This document shows positions 49,505 to 59,075 of a DNA stretch of 64,000 nt, piece after piece. The stretch comes from Bin87 sp965262485 (GTDB taxonomy: Bacteria > Chloroflexota > Dehalococcoidia > Lucifugimonadales > UBA3495), in contig OZ253540.1 in the NCBI GenBank assembly GCA_965262485.1, positions 1,116,001 to 1,180,000 of the forward strand, in the 5' to 3' direction. Position numbers and translations under genes: made by a program. Position 1 is the first letter of the stretch. Each line of letters opens with the position of its first letter. The notes below the pieces were generated by a model. It made no database searches. It was not told the origin of the DNA and saw only the letters and a list, made by a program, of their open reading frames with translations.

Positions 49505-50959
49505 ATGAAAACCGTGGATATACCGTTAGCGCTAACCTACGATGACGTGCTGCTCGCGCCCCGTTTTTCCACCGTGCAAAGCCGCAGCCATGTTGACACC
49601 GGGACATGGTTCACGAGGCAAATCCATCTGAGCGCGCCGTTGGTGAGCGCGAATATGGATACGGTTACGGAAACCCGCATGGCCATCGCCCTGGCGAGAT
49701 TTGGCGGGATTGGCGTGATACACCGGTTTTTGTCCATTGCCGACCAGGCTGCGCTGGTTATCCGGGTGAAACGACACCAGGGCCACGTGATCATCGATCC
49801 GGTTACCATCGCACCGGATGCCGCCATTCCGGAAGCGCGCGCCCTGATGGTTTCGCGCGGGATAAGCGGGTTGCCGGTCATATCGCGGGACGGTCTGCTG
49901 GTGGGGATCATTACAACCAGAGACACAATCCTGGCAGACGACCGCTCAACCGTGGCCGAACGCATGACCCCGTCCGCCAAACTGGTTACGGCAAGTCCCG
50001 ACACAAGCATGGACGCCGCCCGGGAGATACTATCTGCCAGTCGCCTGGAGAAACTCCCATTGGTGGATGCGGCAGGCAAATTGGCGGGACTCATCACCGC
50101 CCGGGATCTGATCGCCGCCACATCGCCGGCAACATCGGGCGCGACCCGCGACGAAGCCGGACGGCTGAGGGTGGCGGCCGCGGTGGGCGTCGCGGGCGAC
50201 TATATCGATCGTGCGAAGGCCCTGGCCGATGCCGGCGCAGACGCGGTGGTCATAGACATCGCACACGGAGATTCGGAATTGATGCTCAATGCCATTTCCG
50301 GATTGCGGGAACAGCTGGGGGATATGCCGCTAATCGCCGGCAACGTGGCGACCGCCGAAGCAACCAGACGTCTGGCGGAGGCCGGAGTGGATGCCGTCAA
50401 GGTGGGCGTTGGACCGGGAAGCATTTGCATCACCAGGCAGGTTGCCGGAGTAGGCGTCCCACAATTCACCGCGGTGATGGAATGTGCCGAGGTGGGCCAC
50501 GAGTTCAACATTCCCATAGTCGCTGACGGCGGCATCCGCTATCCGGGAGACGTGTCGAAAGCCATCGGGGCGGGAGCAAGTTCGGTGATGCTGGGGAGTA
50601 TTATCGCCGGGACGGAGGAGAGCCCGGGCGCGGTGATATCGAGGGGCGGACGGAAAATGAAGATGGTGCGCGGGATGGCGTCCCGGGAAGCAGCATTGTT
50701 CCGACGACTCCGCGAGAACCCGTCAGCCCCCGCAGTCGATTGGGAAGACAGCGAAGAAACATCTGCTGACGAAGGCGTGCAGGCCCCCGTTCCGTACCGC
50801 GGTCGGGTGGATGAAATTTTGACGGAACTGCTGGGTGGCTTGCGTTCGGGAATGAGCTACTGCGACGCGCATGACATATCGACGATGTGGAAAAACGCCC
50901 GCTTTGTGCGACAAACACCGGCGGGCCAAACCGAATCGGGCTCCCACGACGTGGGTTGA
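49505..50959 (+). CDS. guaB: Inosine-5'-monophosphate dehydrogenase
   Basis: IMPDH oxidises IMP to XMP with NAD, the committed step to guanine nucleotides. The 484-residue protein has LTYDDVLLAPRFSTV, two CBS domains (about 90-200; MVSRGISGLPVISRDG, LSASRLEKLPLVDAAG), GAGVDAVKVG-type barrel strands, the catalytic Cys308 in GPGSICITRQVAG and GGIRYPGDVSKAIGAGAS. Two positions are atypical: GSICITR instead of GSICTTR, and RGMASREA in place of RGMGS. The C-terminal VPYRGRVDEILTELLGGLRS is normal, so IMPDH is favoured over GMP reductase. The ATG at 49505 matches the family start; longer starts are possible. Confidence 0.88.
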   Translation: MKTVDIPLALTYDDVLLAPRFSTVQSRSHVDTGTWFTRQIHLSAPLVSANMDTVTETRMAIALARFGGIGVIHRFLSIADQAALVIRVKRHQGHVIIDPVTIAPDAAIPEARALMVSRGISGLPVISRDGLLVGIITTRDTILADDRSTVAERMTPSAKLVTASPDTSMDAAREILSASRLEKLPLVDAAGKLAGLITARDLIAATSPATSGATRDEAGRLRVAAAVGVAGDYIDRAKALADAGADAVVIDIAHGDSELMLNAISGLREQLGDMPLIAGNVATAEATRRLAEAGVDAVKVGVGPGSICITRQVAGVGVPQFTAVMECAEVGHEFNIPIVADGGIRYPGDVSKAIGAGASSVMLGSIIAGTEESPGAVISRGGRKMKMVRGMASREAALFRRLRENPSAPAVDWEDSEETSADEGVQAPVPYRGRVDEILTELLGGLRSGMSYCDAHDISTMWKNARFVRQTPAGQTESGSHDVG

Positions 50960-51015
50960 GCAATTGGCCTGCAGATCCGCCGTTGAGATCTACGGTTCGG
51001 CTGCATCTTTAATCT

Positions 51016-51136
51016 GTCATTGCGACCCCGTACTCGATGCGGGGGTGGCAATCTCGGCGCCGTAGCAATGATGGTCCGCCGGCGTGTGCTCAACCTCAAC
51101 GAGATTGCCACGTCGCTGCGCTCCTCGCAATGACAG
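51016..51136. repeat. Imperfect inverted repeat with GTCATTGCGACCC ends
   Basis: GTCATTGCGACCCCG at the left and CGCAATGACAG at the right, with GGTGGCAATCTC facing GAGATTGCCACG inside, form a long imperfect hairpin. A related end (GGGTCGCAATGACA) is at 61.74 kb. It fills most of the 320-base gap between guaB and metG, where nothing else was recognised. Confidence 0.6.
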
Positions 51137-51279
51137 GTGGGGGTGGGTGCCCTTCGCAATGACAGTCGGCTGGTTTGGTTTGACAAAGTGGGTACGCGCG
51201 AGGGGCAGCGGGAGCATCAACCCGATGCTCCGTTATGCTAGAATTGCAGGGACTTTGAACCACTGGCTCTTATCGCGGG

Positions 51280-52974
51280 GTGTCGAACTTGTCGGAGCGG
51301 ATTTTCATTGGGGTTGCCTGGCCGTACGCGAATGGCCAGCTTCACATGGGTCACATAGCAGGCTGTTACCTGGCGGCAGACATATTTGCGCGGTATCACC
51401 GCATGAAGGGCAACGACGTGCTGATGGTCTCGGGCTCTGATGCCCACGGCACGCCGATCACGATCCGGGCCGACCAGGAAGGCGTGGAGCCGCAGGAAGT
51501 CCTGGAACGCTACCATGCCCAGTTTCTGGACACTTGGCAACGGTTGGGTATCACCTTTGATTTGTTCACCACCACCCATACGGAAAATCACCAGCGAGTA
51601 GTGCAGGATTTCTTCACCCGGTTGATGGAATTGGGCTATATCTACCCGGATACGACGCTGCTGGCGTTTTGCGCCGCGTGCGTCAGATTTCTGCCCGACC
51701 GGTACGTCGAGGGAGTGTGTCCTCACTGCCGGAACGAACGGGCGCGGGGCGACCAATGCGACGCCTGCGGTCATACGCTGGACCCGATAGACCTGGTGGA
51801 GCCGAGGTGCAGCATCTGCGGTGCAACGCCGGAGTTCAGAGACTCGGAGCACTTCTTTCTGCGTTTGTCCGCGTTCCAGCAGCCGCTGCTGGACTGGATC
51901 GAAGGGCGCGAACACTGGCGACCCAACGTGGCGAATTCGACGCGGGGGTTTTTGCAGGGCGGGCTGAAAGACCGCGCCATAACGCGCGACCTCTCCTGGG
52001 GCGTGCCGGTTCCGCTGGACGGATACGGCGACAAGCGCATCTACGTCTGGTTTGAGGCGGTAATCGGCTACTTGTCCGCTGCGGTGGAATGGTCGCAACT
52101 CAACGGCAATGGGGATGAATGGGAATCGTTCTGGAAAGACCCCGATACCCGGTCCTACTATTTCATCGGCAAGGACAACATTCCATTCCACAGCATCATC
52201 TGGCCGGCGATGCTGATGGGATACGGCGGGTTGAACCTGCCTTACGATGTGCCGGCCAATGAGTTTCTGAGTCTGGAAAACCGCAAGTTCTCCACCAGCC
52301 AGAACTGGGCAGTTTGGGTTCCCGATTATCTTGATCGCTACGACCCCGACCCGCTGCGCTACCTGTTGTCCATCAACATGCCGGAAACGGGAGACACGGA
52401 TTTCACCTGGGCAGAATTTGTACGCCGCAACAATGATGAGCTGGTTGCGACCTACGGGAACCTGGTGAACCGGGTGTTGAGGTTTACCTATCGCAATTTC
52501 GATGGCCAGGTTCCGGTGGATGCAGCGCCGGCCGGTGAAGCTGAAGCTACTTTGCTGGCGTCGGCGAAACGGGCGATGGAGGCAGTGGACCACAGCCTGG
52601 CTCACACTCGATTCCGCGCCGGAGTATCGAACGCGTTTGCGCTGGCGCAGGAGGCGAACCGTTATCTGGACACTCGCGCCCCCTGGCTGGCAGTGAAAAC
52701 GGACCGTGCCGACGCGGCCTGCTCTTTGACAGCGGCCATCAAAGCCATCAACTGCCTTAAGGTTATGTTATCTCCGTATCTGCCGTTCAGCAGTCAAAAG
52801 CTCCATGAATACCTGGGATTTGATGGCCCGGTTTCGTCGGAACCGTGGGATGCCGATGTGGTTCAGGCTGCGATTCAACCCGGACACACGTTACGCAATC
52901 CGGCGGCTTTGTACACCAAGCTGGACGTCGAGGTCGCTGAGCAAGAAGCTGGCCTGCTGGGCGTGAGCGCCTAA
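51280..52974 (+). CDS. metG: Methionyl-tRNA synthetase
   Basis: MetG charges tRNA-Met. The 564-residue class I enzyme has the HIGH-type motif HMGH at residues 22-25 (PYANGQLHMGH), GSDAHGTPITIRA, a zinc domain with four CxxC knuckles (CAAC, CPHC, CDAC, CSIC between about 129 and 186), WFEAVIGYLSA, the KMSKS-type loop KFSTS at residues 336-340, and the anticodon-binding domain with TLLPYLPF-like LKVMLSPYLPFSSQKLHEYL. There is no C-terminal EMAP/Trbp111 domain. The start is GTG at 51280 with only a weak GCGGGG upstream. A polyprenyl synthase gene follows after 15 bases. Confidence 0.95.
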   Translation: MSNLSERIFIGVAWPYANGQLHMGHIAGCYLAADIFARYHRMKGNDVLMVSGSDAHGTPITIRADQEGVEPQEVLERYHAQFLDTWQRLGITFDLFTTTHTENHQRVVQDFFTRLMELGYIYPDTTLLAFCAACVRFLPDRYVEGVCPHCRNERARGDQCDACGHTLDPIDLVEPRCSICGATPEFRDSEHFFLRLSAFQQPLLDWIEGREHWRPNVANSTRGFLQGGLKDRAITRDLSWGVPVPLDGYGDKRIYVWFEAVIGYLSAAVEWSQLNGNGDEWESFWKDPDTRSYYFIGKDNIPFHSIIWPAMLMGYGGLNLPYDVPANEFLSLENRKFSTSQNWAVWVPDYLDRYDPDPLRYLLSINMPETGDTDFTWAEFVRRNNDELVATYGNLVNRVLRFTYRNFDGQVPVDAAPAGEAEATLLASAKRAMEAVDHSLAHTRFRAGVSNAFALAQEANRYLDTRAPWLAVKTDRADAACSLTAAIKAINCLKVMLSPYLPFSSQKLHEYLGFDGPVSSEPWDADVVQAAIQPGHTLRNPAALYTKLDVEVAEQEAGLLGVSA

Positions 52975-52989
52975 CCAGAGGGATGAAAC

Positions 52990-53988
52990 GTGCAGCCGGG
53001 GCTGGACCTGCAAACGATCTCAATATACGCTCCGGTAGCCGAACAGTTAGCGCAGGTGGAAGAGCGTCTGCATCACCTGTGCAAAACCGACATCGCTGAC
53101 CTGGATCCGCTACTGAAGTACGCGCTGGTTTCGGGCGGAAAACGGGTTCGGCCGGCGCTGACGTTGCTGTCCGCTGAATTCCATGAGCACGATCGCGAGC
53201 GGACGCTAATCATGGCGTCAGCGGTGGAATTGTTGCATCTGGCCACGCTGATTCACGACGACACGGTGGATAACGCCGGTGTACGTCGGGGCAAACCGAC
53301 CATCAACAAGTTGTACGGCAATCACGTGGCGGTTCTGCTGGGGGACTACCTCTTCGCAACGTCGGCGACGTTTGTGTGCGATACCGGGGTGATCCGGGTA
53401 ATTCGGCGGTTTTCGGAAACCATCATGGAGTTGGCAAGCGGTCAGCTGATCGAGTTCTTCACCACGTTCGACCCGGTGAAATCGCGCCGATTGTACGACG
53501 AGCGAATCTACCGCAAGACCGCTTCGCTATTCTGTACGTCCGCAGAAACCGGAGCCATTCTGGGTGGCGCCCCCGAAAATGAAGTGCAGGCGCTGCGCAA
53601 CTACGGTTACAACATCGGTATGGCGTTCCAGATCGTCGACGATCTGCTGGACGTGCAGGGCGACGCTACGGAAATTGGCAAGCCGGTGGGCAACGACCTG
53701 CTGCAGGGCGTGTTGACACTGCCGACAATCATGTTGATGGACCGGTATCCGAATGAGCACCCTATCGGAGCATTGTTCAGCGCCATCAAGTCGGACGGAG
53801 CAAACGTAGATGCATTGCTCACGAAGTCGCTGGATATGATCACCAACTCGGAGATAGTGCCGGACTGTTTCACGTTGATTCGGAACTACTGCACGGCCGC
53901 CTCCAACGCCCTCGACGAGCTGCCCGACTGCGCACCGCGCCGCTCGCTGCTGGAGATGGTGGACTACATCCGGGAACGGTCGCGCTAG
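52990..53988 (+). CDS. Polyprenyl diphosphate synthase (long-chain, trans)
   Basis: This enzyme extends allylic diphosphates with isopentenyl diphosphate, probably to the side chain of menaquinone or another quinone. The 332-residue protein has the first Asp-rich motif DDTVD at residues 90-94 (LIHDDTVDNAGVRRGKP) and the second DDLLD at 217-221 (FQIVDDLLDVQGD), plus GGKRVRPALTLL. Chain length is not obvious: small residues just before the first motif favour long products. It probably shares a transcript with metG. It converges on the amidohydrolase gene with a 4-base overlap. Confidence 0.92.
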   Translation: MQPGLDLQTISIYAPVAEQLAQVEERLHHLCKTDIADLDPLLKYALVSGGKRVRPALTLLSAEFHEHDRERTLIMASAVELLHLATLIHDDTVDNAGVRRGKPTINKLYGNHVAVLLGDYLFATSATFVCDTGVIRVIRRFSETIMELASGQLIEFFTTFDPVKSRRLYDERIYRKTASLFCTSAETGAILGGAPENEVQALRNYGYNIGMAFQIVDDLLDVQGDATEIGKPVGNDLLQGVLTLPTIMLMDRYPNEHPIGALFSAIKSDGANVDALLTKSLDMITNSEIVPDCFTLIRNYCTAASNALDELPDCAPRRSLLEMVDYIRERSR

Positions 53989-55544
53989 AGGCCGTTCCGC
54001 CAGACCGGACTGCCTCGAACGACCGTTGCCGCCGCGCGCACGGACTCGAGCTCGGCCGCCGGTAACGAGAACGGGTTGGGTTCGACCACCGCCAAGTTGG
54101 CCCAGGCCCCTTCGACGATGGCTCCATCCCCAACGTGCAACGCCAAGGCATCACGCACTGCCGGAAGCCCAATTCCGCCGAAATTGACGCCATCTCGTGA
54201 TCGCCGCGAAACCGCTGCGGCCATCCCAGACCAGGGATTTGGTTCCACCACGGGGGCATCCGAGGCCAGGGCAACCGGTATTCCTAGTTGCAGCAAACTG
54301 CCCACCGGATAAAGGTTTGGCAGTAGCTCGGCGGGTACGGTTTGCTGGTAACGCAGCCCGTCGTAATACAGAAAGGCGGGATTCGTGACGACGGTAGCGC
54401 CGGATACCTGGATCAAGTCAGCGACGTCCGGCGGGCACTCTCCGCAGTGCTCGATGCGATTGCGGCCCGGCCGTTCGAGTCCGGGGGATTGCGGAGCAAC
54501 GTCACTCAACGTTAGAGCAGCGGTTACCACCGCGTCCCGCTCGACGGCATGAATCGCCACCGGGAATTCCATTTCGTGCGCCCGCTCGATCATCCGACTC
54601 AACTCGGCGGGATGGGGGTGGAGCATTCCGCTTGACGTGGTCAGCATGATCTTGGCGTGCCCCAATCGCAGCATCCCGTTGCACGTGCTTGCTCCGTAGC
54701 CCAACCCGGCTTGCAGCATTTCACCCAGATGCGTCCAACCGGGCATCATGGTCAGTTCGAGGGGAAATGCCCCGTTGATTACAGCACTGGACAGTAACTT
54801 CCATCGCGGGAGGTCGTTATCCGGTCCGGCATCAGTGACGGAGGTGATTCCGTAGGCGAGCAATTCAGCAGAGAATGATGACAATTCCTGCAACAGCGCA
54901 GGGCCGGGAATCCCTTGCCGGATCGAGTCCCAACCAGCCTCGGGGATGCGAAGGGCGAGCCAGTCCGACATTTCCATCAACAAACCGGTGGGTTCGCCGT
55001 GCGCGTCGCGCTGGATGACGCCGCCCGGAGGATCCGGAGTGGCCGCAGAGATGCCCGCTGCGGCGAGGGCCGGGCTGTTCAGCACACAGGCGTGACCCGA
55101 GCGGTGGTCAACTCGCACCGGGCGGTGCATCGACACGGCATCGAGGTCGCGGCGATTGAGGTGACGCCCAATCCCTGCCGGAGAATCGTCGTAACCGTAG
55201 CCTCGAATCCAGCCGGGTCGGGTCTTGGCTGCTGCGCGCAACCTGCCGACGATGGAATCCATATCCGGAGCGGACGAGGGCCGGCAATCGACCTGATTGA
55301 TGCGTCGTGCGGCGGCCAGAACGTGGCAGTGGCGGTCTACGATGCCGGGGATGATGGCGCGGCCAGCGCAATCCAGCACTTCAGTATCGCGGGCGATAAA
55401 CGCTTTGACATGGCTGTTGGAACCGACGGCCAGGATTTTCCCGTGGGCAATCGCGACGGCATCCGCGTGGGCGGAATCCTGCGGGCGACCAACGGCAAAC
55501 GAATGGACCCGCCCGTTTAGCAGGGCAAGACTGGCAGTGGTCAC
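53985..55544 (-). CDS. YtcJ-like amidohydrolase
   Basis: The 519-residue metal-dependent hydrolase belongs to the YtcJ / N-substituted formamide deformylase branch of amidohydrolases. Features are the N-terminal beta-sandwich (LALLNGRVHSFAVGR, KILAVGSNSHV), the metal ligands His72 and His74 (IIPGIVDRHCHV), VAIHAVERDAV, NRIEHCGECPPDV, and LASDAPVVEPNPWSGMAAAV with the catalytic Asp. The C-terminal EGAWANLAVVEPNPFSLP completes the family fold. The amide substrate is unknown. With the deacylase at 16-17.5 kb it is one of at least two intact amidohydrolases here. Confidence 0.87.
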   Translation of the reverse strand: MTTASLALLNGRVHSFAVGRPQDSAHADAVAIAHGKILAVGSNSHVKAFIARDTEVLDCAGRAIIPGIVDRHCHVLAAARRINQVDCRPSSAPDMDSIVGRLRAAAKTRPGWIRGYGYDDSPAGIGRHLNRRDLDAVSMHRPVRVDHRSGHACVLNSPALAAAGISAATPDPPGGVIQRDAHGEPTGLLMEMSDWLALRIPEAGWDSIRQGIPGPALLQELSSFSAELLAYGITSVTDAGPDNDLPRWKLLSSAVINGAFPLELTMMPGWTHLGEMLQAGLGYGASTCNGMLRLGHAKIMLTTSSGMLHPHPAELSRMIERAHEMEFPVAIHAVERDAVVTAALTLSDVAPQSPGLERPGRNRIEHCGECPPDVADLIQVSGATVVTNPAFLYYDGLRYQQTVPAELLPNLYPVGSLLQLGIPVALASDAPVVEPNPWSGMAAAVSRRSRDGVNFGGIGLPAVRDALALHVGDGAIVEGAWANLAVVEPNPFSLPAAELESVRAAATVVRGSPVWRNGL

Positions 55545-55666
55545 GGTTCCTCTCGCGCTGACGAAGCGGCGGTGAATTCAAACCGAGCCCAATCCGGTGG
55601 TGTGGTTCACGGTGCTATAATCCGTCCCGCTGAAGCCAATGGTTCTTCAAGTGCAGGAGGGATAAC

Positions 55667-56470
55667 ATGCCGGAACTGGAAATCATAATGGGTGGATACA
55701 GTATAAACACTGACCAAACCCGCCTGGGTCTCTGTACGGTTACCCTGATCCGCGGTGAGGTATTGTCGATAGTGGACGTGGGGCACTTCGGCAGGAGGAA
55801 TCTACTGGTGGATTCGCTGGCGGCCAGCGGGTTGGAGCTGGGAGATATTGGCCGGGTGATTTTGACGCACTCTCACTGGGATCACTCACAGAACACGGAT
55901 TTGTTCCCCAACGCTGAGATCGTAATCCACGCTGACGAGCTGGAATATACCCGGAATCCCCGGGACGGCGACCTGGCGACAGCGCGATATTTTGCCAATA
56001 CGCTGTTGACGCAGAATGTACGGGAAGTGCGGGGAGAAACCGAACTCGAACCCGGGGTTCGCCTGATCGAAACTCCGGGCCACACGCGCGGTCACATCAG
56101 CGTGGTGGTGGAAACCGACGGCGGAACCGTCTGCGTGGGCGGCGACGCCATGTCGGACGCTGGCGCCATCGGGAGGGGCGCTCCCGCAATTATATTCTGG
56201 AGCGAGGCGGATGCGCGGGATAGCATCCGGAAAATTGTGGCGGCTGCCGATACCATCTATCCGGGGCACGACCGGCCGTTCCGCATCGAAGCAAACGGGG
56301 ACATAACCTACCTGTCCGATTCGCCGACGCTGGAGGTCAGCGGCGTACTGCACTACGCCGGTGGCGCGTTCACGTTGAACATCGGGCGGGCGGATCATCC
56401 TGGCACAACCGTGATGCCCAGCGCGATCGATTACCAGGGCGGCGGCGCCAGCCACCCGGGGCACTGCTGA
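55667..56470 (+). CDS. Metallo-beta-lactamase fold hydrolase (lactonase-like)
   Basis: The 267-residue protein has the binuclear metal motif HSHWDH at residues 68-73 (VILTHSHWDHSQNTDLF), the following ligands in TPGHTRGHISVVVE and VCVGGDAMSDAG, and YPGHDRPFRIEANG. The layout resembles AHL-lactonase (AiiA-like) and related hydrolases; the true substrate cannot be told from sequence, and AHL degradation should not be assumed. The ATG is preceded by CAGGAGGGATAAC, a strong ribosome-binding site. A HAD hydrolase gene follows 40 bases later, probably in the same transcript. Confidence 0.85.
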   Translation: MPELEIIMGGYSINTDQTRLGLCTVTLIRGEVLSIVDVGHFGRRNLLVDSLAASGLELGDIGRVILTHSHWDHSQNTDLFPNAEIVIHADELEYTRNPRDGDLATARYFANTLLTQNVREVRGETELEPGVRLIETPGHTRGHISVVVETDGGTVCVGGDAMSDAGAIGRGAPAIIFWSEADARDSIRKIVAAADTIYPGHDRPFRIEANGDITYLSDSPTLEVSGVLHYAGGAFTLNIGRADHPGTTVMPSAIDYQGGGASHPGHC

Positions 56471-56509
56471 CGGAGCCAGCCGGTACGTCCTGGCGCGAGG
56501 CGGGGTCGA

Positions 56510-57412
56510 ATGCGCGCGGTCATATTCGACTGGGACCTGACGCTGTGGAACAGCTGGGATATCCATTTGTGGTTGATGGAACGGACCGCTTCTGATCTGG
56601 GTCTGAGGGCTCCCACGGCTGGCGAGGTGGCTGCCGAGTTTCACCGCCCGTTCCGGCAACACCTGCTCTGGTTTTTCGGGAGCCGGCACGACGCAGAGGC
56701 CGAATTGGACGGGATTATGGCAGCCTATCTCGCCCACTATCACCGCATCGTCGGTCACCGTAATTATCTGTTTCCCGGTGTGGCCAGCCTGTTGAGAGGG
56801 CTCCGACGACGGGGAATGCTGATCGGAATACTGTCGGACAAAGTTCCCGAATTCGGAGACGCGGAACTAACGCAATCGGGACTTTCCGGGCTGGTGGACT
56901 TCGCATCCTTCAAAACCACGGAGCGCCCGTTCAAACCTGACCCGGTCGGCCTGTTTCAGGTTCTGGAAACGCTGGGAGTCAGCGCTTCGGATGCCATGTA
57001 CGTCGGCGACGCCCCCCAGGATGTGGCGTGCGCCCGACAGGCGGGCGTGGTGTCGGCGGCTGCGATGTGGGCCACCATCGACCCGCAGGCGATTGCCGAG
57101 CAGGGACCGGATCATCTGCTGCATCGTCCGCATCAGGTGATGGCGGTGGTGGCGAACGCCAACGGTTACGAGGGTTCTAATCCGTGGTTGCGTCATTTGC
57201 CCTGGCCCTGGCGCCCCGACGCCGATGACCCGGAGGACGACCACGACGCCAGGCCGGCAACTCCCGGCGCTGTCGAGGTGAGGGAGACAAACGCTAGCTG
57301 GCAGTACTGGCCGTTGGCGGCGCGCTGGGGCGGGAGCAGCCGACAACTGGCAGTGTCTCCGGAATTCTCCAATCCGGTTGCTCCGCTGGCGTTACGGGTC
57401 GACGGGGGATAG
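56510..57412 (+). CDS. HAD-superfamily phosphatase
   Basis: The 300-residue protein starts MRAVIFDWDLTLWNSWDIHL, where DWDLT carries the catalytic Asp pair of HAD hydrolases. Motif II is around ILSDKVPEFGDAEL, motif III Lys in RPFKPDPVGLFQVL and motif IV in MYVGDAPQDVACARQAG. It resembles phosphoglycolate phosphatase or pyrophosphatase-like members with a helical cap (residues 15-90). The last 80 residues are a Trp- and Asp-rich tail (WLRHLPWPWRPDADDPEDDH) not found in standard members. Substrate unknown. Confidence 0.83.
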   Translation: MRAVIFDWDLTLWNSWDIHLWLMERTASDLGLRAPTAGEVAAEFHRPFRQHLLWFFGSRHDAEAELDGIMAAYLAHYHRIVGHRNYLFPGVASLLRGLRRRGMLIGILSDKVPEFGDAELTQSGLSGLVDFASFKTTERPFKPDPVGLFQVLETLGVSASDAMYVGDAPQDVACARQAGVVSAAAMWATIDPQAIAEQGPDHLLHRPHQVMAVVANANGYEGSNPWLRHLPWPWRPDADDPEDDHDARPATPGAVEVRETNASWQYWPLAARWGGSSRQLAVSPEFSNPVAPLALRVDGG

Positions 57413-57491
57413 GCAACCCGGCGGTTGGTCGGTGAGGTACACAACCAAGTGGGCGAATGCGGCAATCTTCCGTCAATGCTAGCGGGCGGGA

Positions 57492-58430
57492 TTATGCCAG
57501 TTGATGCGCGACCGCAGCCGCCTCGTGCTGCTCATCGGCGTGGTATGACGAACGAACCAACGGGCCCGATGCGACGTGTTTGAAGCCCAATTGTTCCCCA
57601 AATTGACGTAGCGCATCGAATTCGTCGGGAGTGTAAAACCGGTCGATGCGAGTGTGCTTGATCGACGGGCGGAGATACTGGCCTATGGTCAACAGGTCGC
57701 AATCCACGCTGCGGAGGTCTGTCATAGTCTGATGCAATTCGTCCGTGGTTTCGCCCATACCCACGATGATGCCCGACTTGGTGACCATGTTCGGGTCGAT
57801 GGTTTTGACCTTTTGCAGGAGATCGAGAGACTGGCGGTAATCGCCCCTGGGTCGGACGCGGCGAAATACTCTTTCAACCGATTCGATGTTGTGATTCAGC
57901 ACATGAGGTTTGGCGTTTACCACTTTCCGCAAAGCCATCTCGTTGCCTTCGAAATCTGGGATGAGAACTTCCAGTCTGCAGTCGGGGACGGCGGCACGAA
58001 CCTGCTTGATGCAGGCGGCGAACATCGCAGCGCCGCCATCGTCCAGGTCGTCGCGATTGACCGACGTGACGACGCAGTATTTCAGGCCCATGCGTTTGAC
58101 GGTTGCCGCCAGACGGAACGGTTCACCCAGATCCAGGGCGCCGGGCCGACCCGTGGTTACGGCACAATAGGCGCAGGCTCGCGTACAAATGTCGCCCAGG
58201 ATCATGAACGTTGCCGCCGACCGTTCCCAGCATTCACCGATGTTGGGGCAGTGGGCTTCTTCGCATACGGTATGGAGTTGGCTATCGCGCATCAACTGTT
58301 TGAGTTCGATGTAACGCGGGCCACCCGGCATACGCACCTTCAGCCAGTCGGGCAAGCGTGGGCGGAGCGCAGCCGGCTCACCGGCGTCGGCGGGATTTGG
58401 GGGCAATTGTCGGTCAGCCAGGTCGGTCAT
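57492..58430 (-). CDS. lipA: Lipoyl synthase
   Basis: LipA is a radical SAM enzyme that inserts two sulfurs into octanoyl groups on carrier proteins of 2-oxoacid dehydrogenases and the glycine cleavage system. The 312-residue protein has both cluster motifs: the auxiliary cluster Cys56, Cys61 and Cys67 (CEEAHCPNIGEC) and the radical SAM cluster Cys82, Cys86 and Cys89 (CTRACAYC), plus DDLDDGGAAMFAACI and the C-terminal RSSYHA with the auxiliary-cluster Ser. It is last in a minus-strand operon tyrA-aroA-gmk-lipA, 12 bases after gmk, with GGAG before its ATG. No lipB is nearby. Confidence 0.96.
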   Translation of the reverse strand: MTDLADRQLPPNPADAGEPAALRPRLPDWLKVRMPGGPRYIELKQLMRDSQLHTVCEEAHCPNIGECWERSAATFMILGDICTRACAYCAVTTGRPGALDLGEPFRLAATVKRMGLKYCVVTSVNRDDLDDGGAAMFAACIKQVRAAVPDCRLEVLIPDFEGNEMALRKVVNAKPHVLNHNIESVERVFRRVRPRGDYRQSLDLLQKVKTIDPNMVTKSGIIVGMGETTDELHQTMTDLRSVDCDLLTIGQYLRPSIKHTRIDRFYTPDEFDALRQFGEQLGFKHVASGPLVRSSYHADEQHEAAAVAHQLA

Positions 58431-58442
58431 ATCAGGCTCCGG

Positions 58443-59075
58443 TTACAGCATCTGGACCAGCCGCGGGTTTACACGGCACTTTTCCGCAGAAATAATCGCG
58501 TCTATTTCACGGACGGCAACATCCAATTCGCCGTCGCGATTTACGACGCGGTAGTCAAATTCTTCCATACGTTCGAGTTCGACGGCGGCCTCCCGCAAGC
58601 GACGTTCCATGTCATCGGGGTCTTCGGTGCCGCGGTGGGCGAGCCGATCTCGCAGGGAAGCCATGGTAGCGGGCATTACGAATATCGTGAGCGCCTGCGG
58701 CGCAAGCTCGCGGATGGTTCCCGCGCCTTGGACGTCGATCTCAAGGATAACATCTTTGCCGGCAATGATTGGATCCCGAACCTGCTGTCGGGGCACGCCG
58801 TACCAACGATCATACACTTCGGCGCATTCCAGCAGCTCATCCCGCTCGCGCATTCGCATGAATTCTGAAACTTCTTTGAAGATGTAGTCCCGGCCATCGA
58901 CTTCACCGGGACGTTTCGGGCGTGTTGTGGCCGTAACGGCGAAGTGCCAGGGACGGTCCAGTTGCTGCAACGCTGCCACCAATGAACCCTTGCCCGCGGC
59001 GGACGGCCCGGACAACACCACGAGCAACGGGGGCGCTGCGCCGGCTTGTGGCAGCTCGCTGTTGTCCCGCATCAT
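58443..59075 (-). CDS. gmk: Guanylate kinase
   Basis: Gmk phosphorylates GMP to GDP with ATP. The 210-residue protein has the P-loop GPSAAGKGS (residues 23-31; the usual form is GPSGVGKGT), TTRPKRPGEVDGRDYIF with the GMP-binding Arg and Glu region, VILEIDVQGAGTIREL, and RLREAAVELERMEEFDYRVVN. Length is normal. Its ATG at 59075 overlaps the aroA stop (ATGATG/TGA), so translation is coupled. Confidence 0.94.
   Translation of the reverse strand: MMRDNSELPQAGAAPPLLVVLSGPSAAGKGSLVAALQQLDRPWHFAVTATTRPKRPGEVDGRDYIFKEVSEFMRMRERDELLECAEVYDRWYGVPRQQVRDPIIAGKDVILEIDVQGAGTIRELAPQALTIFVMPATMASLRDRLAHRGTEDPDDMERRLREAAVELERMEEFDYRVVNRDGELDVAVREIDAIISAEKCRVNPRLVQML

Noticed and set aside
55667..56470. Naming the MBL protein as an AHL lactonase (quorum quenching)
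   Set aside because: The metal motif is shared by many hydrolases and nothing in the context points to acyl-homoserine lactones.
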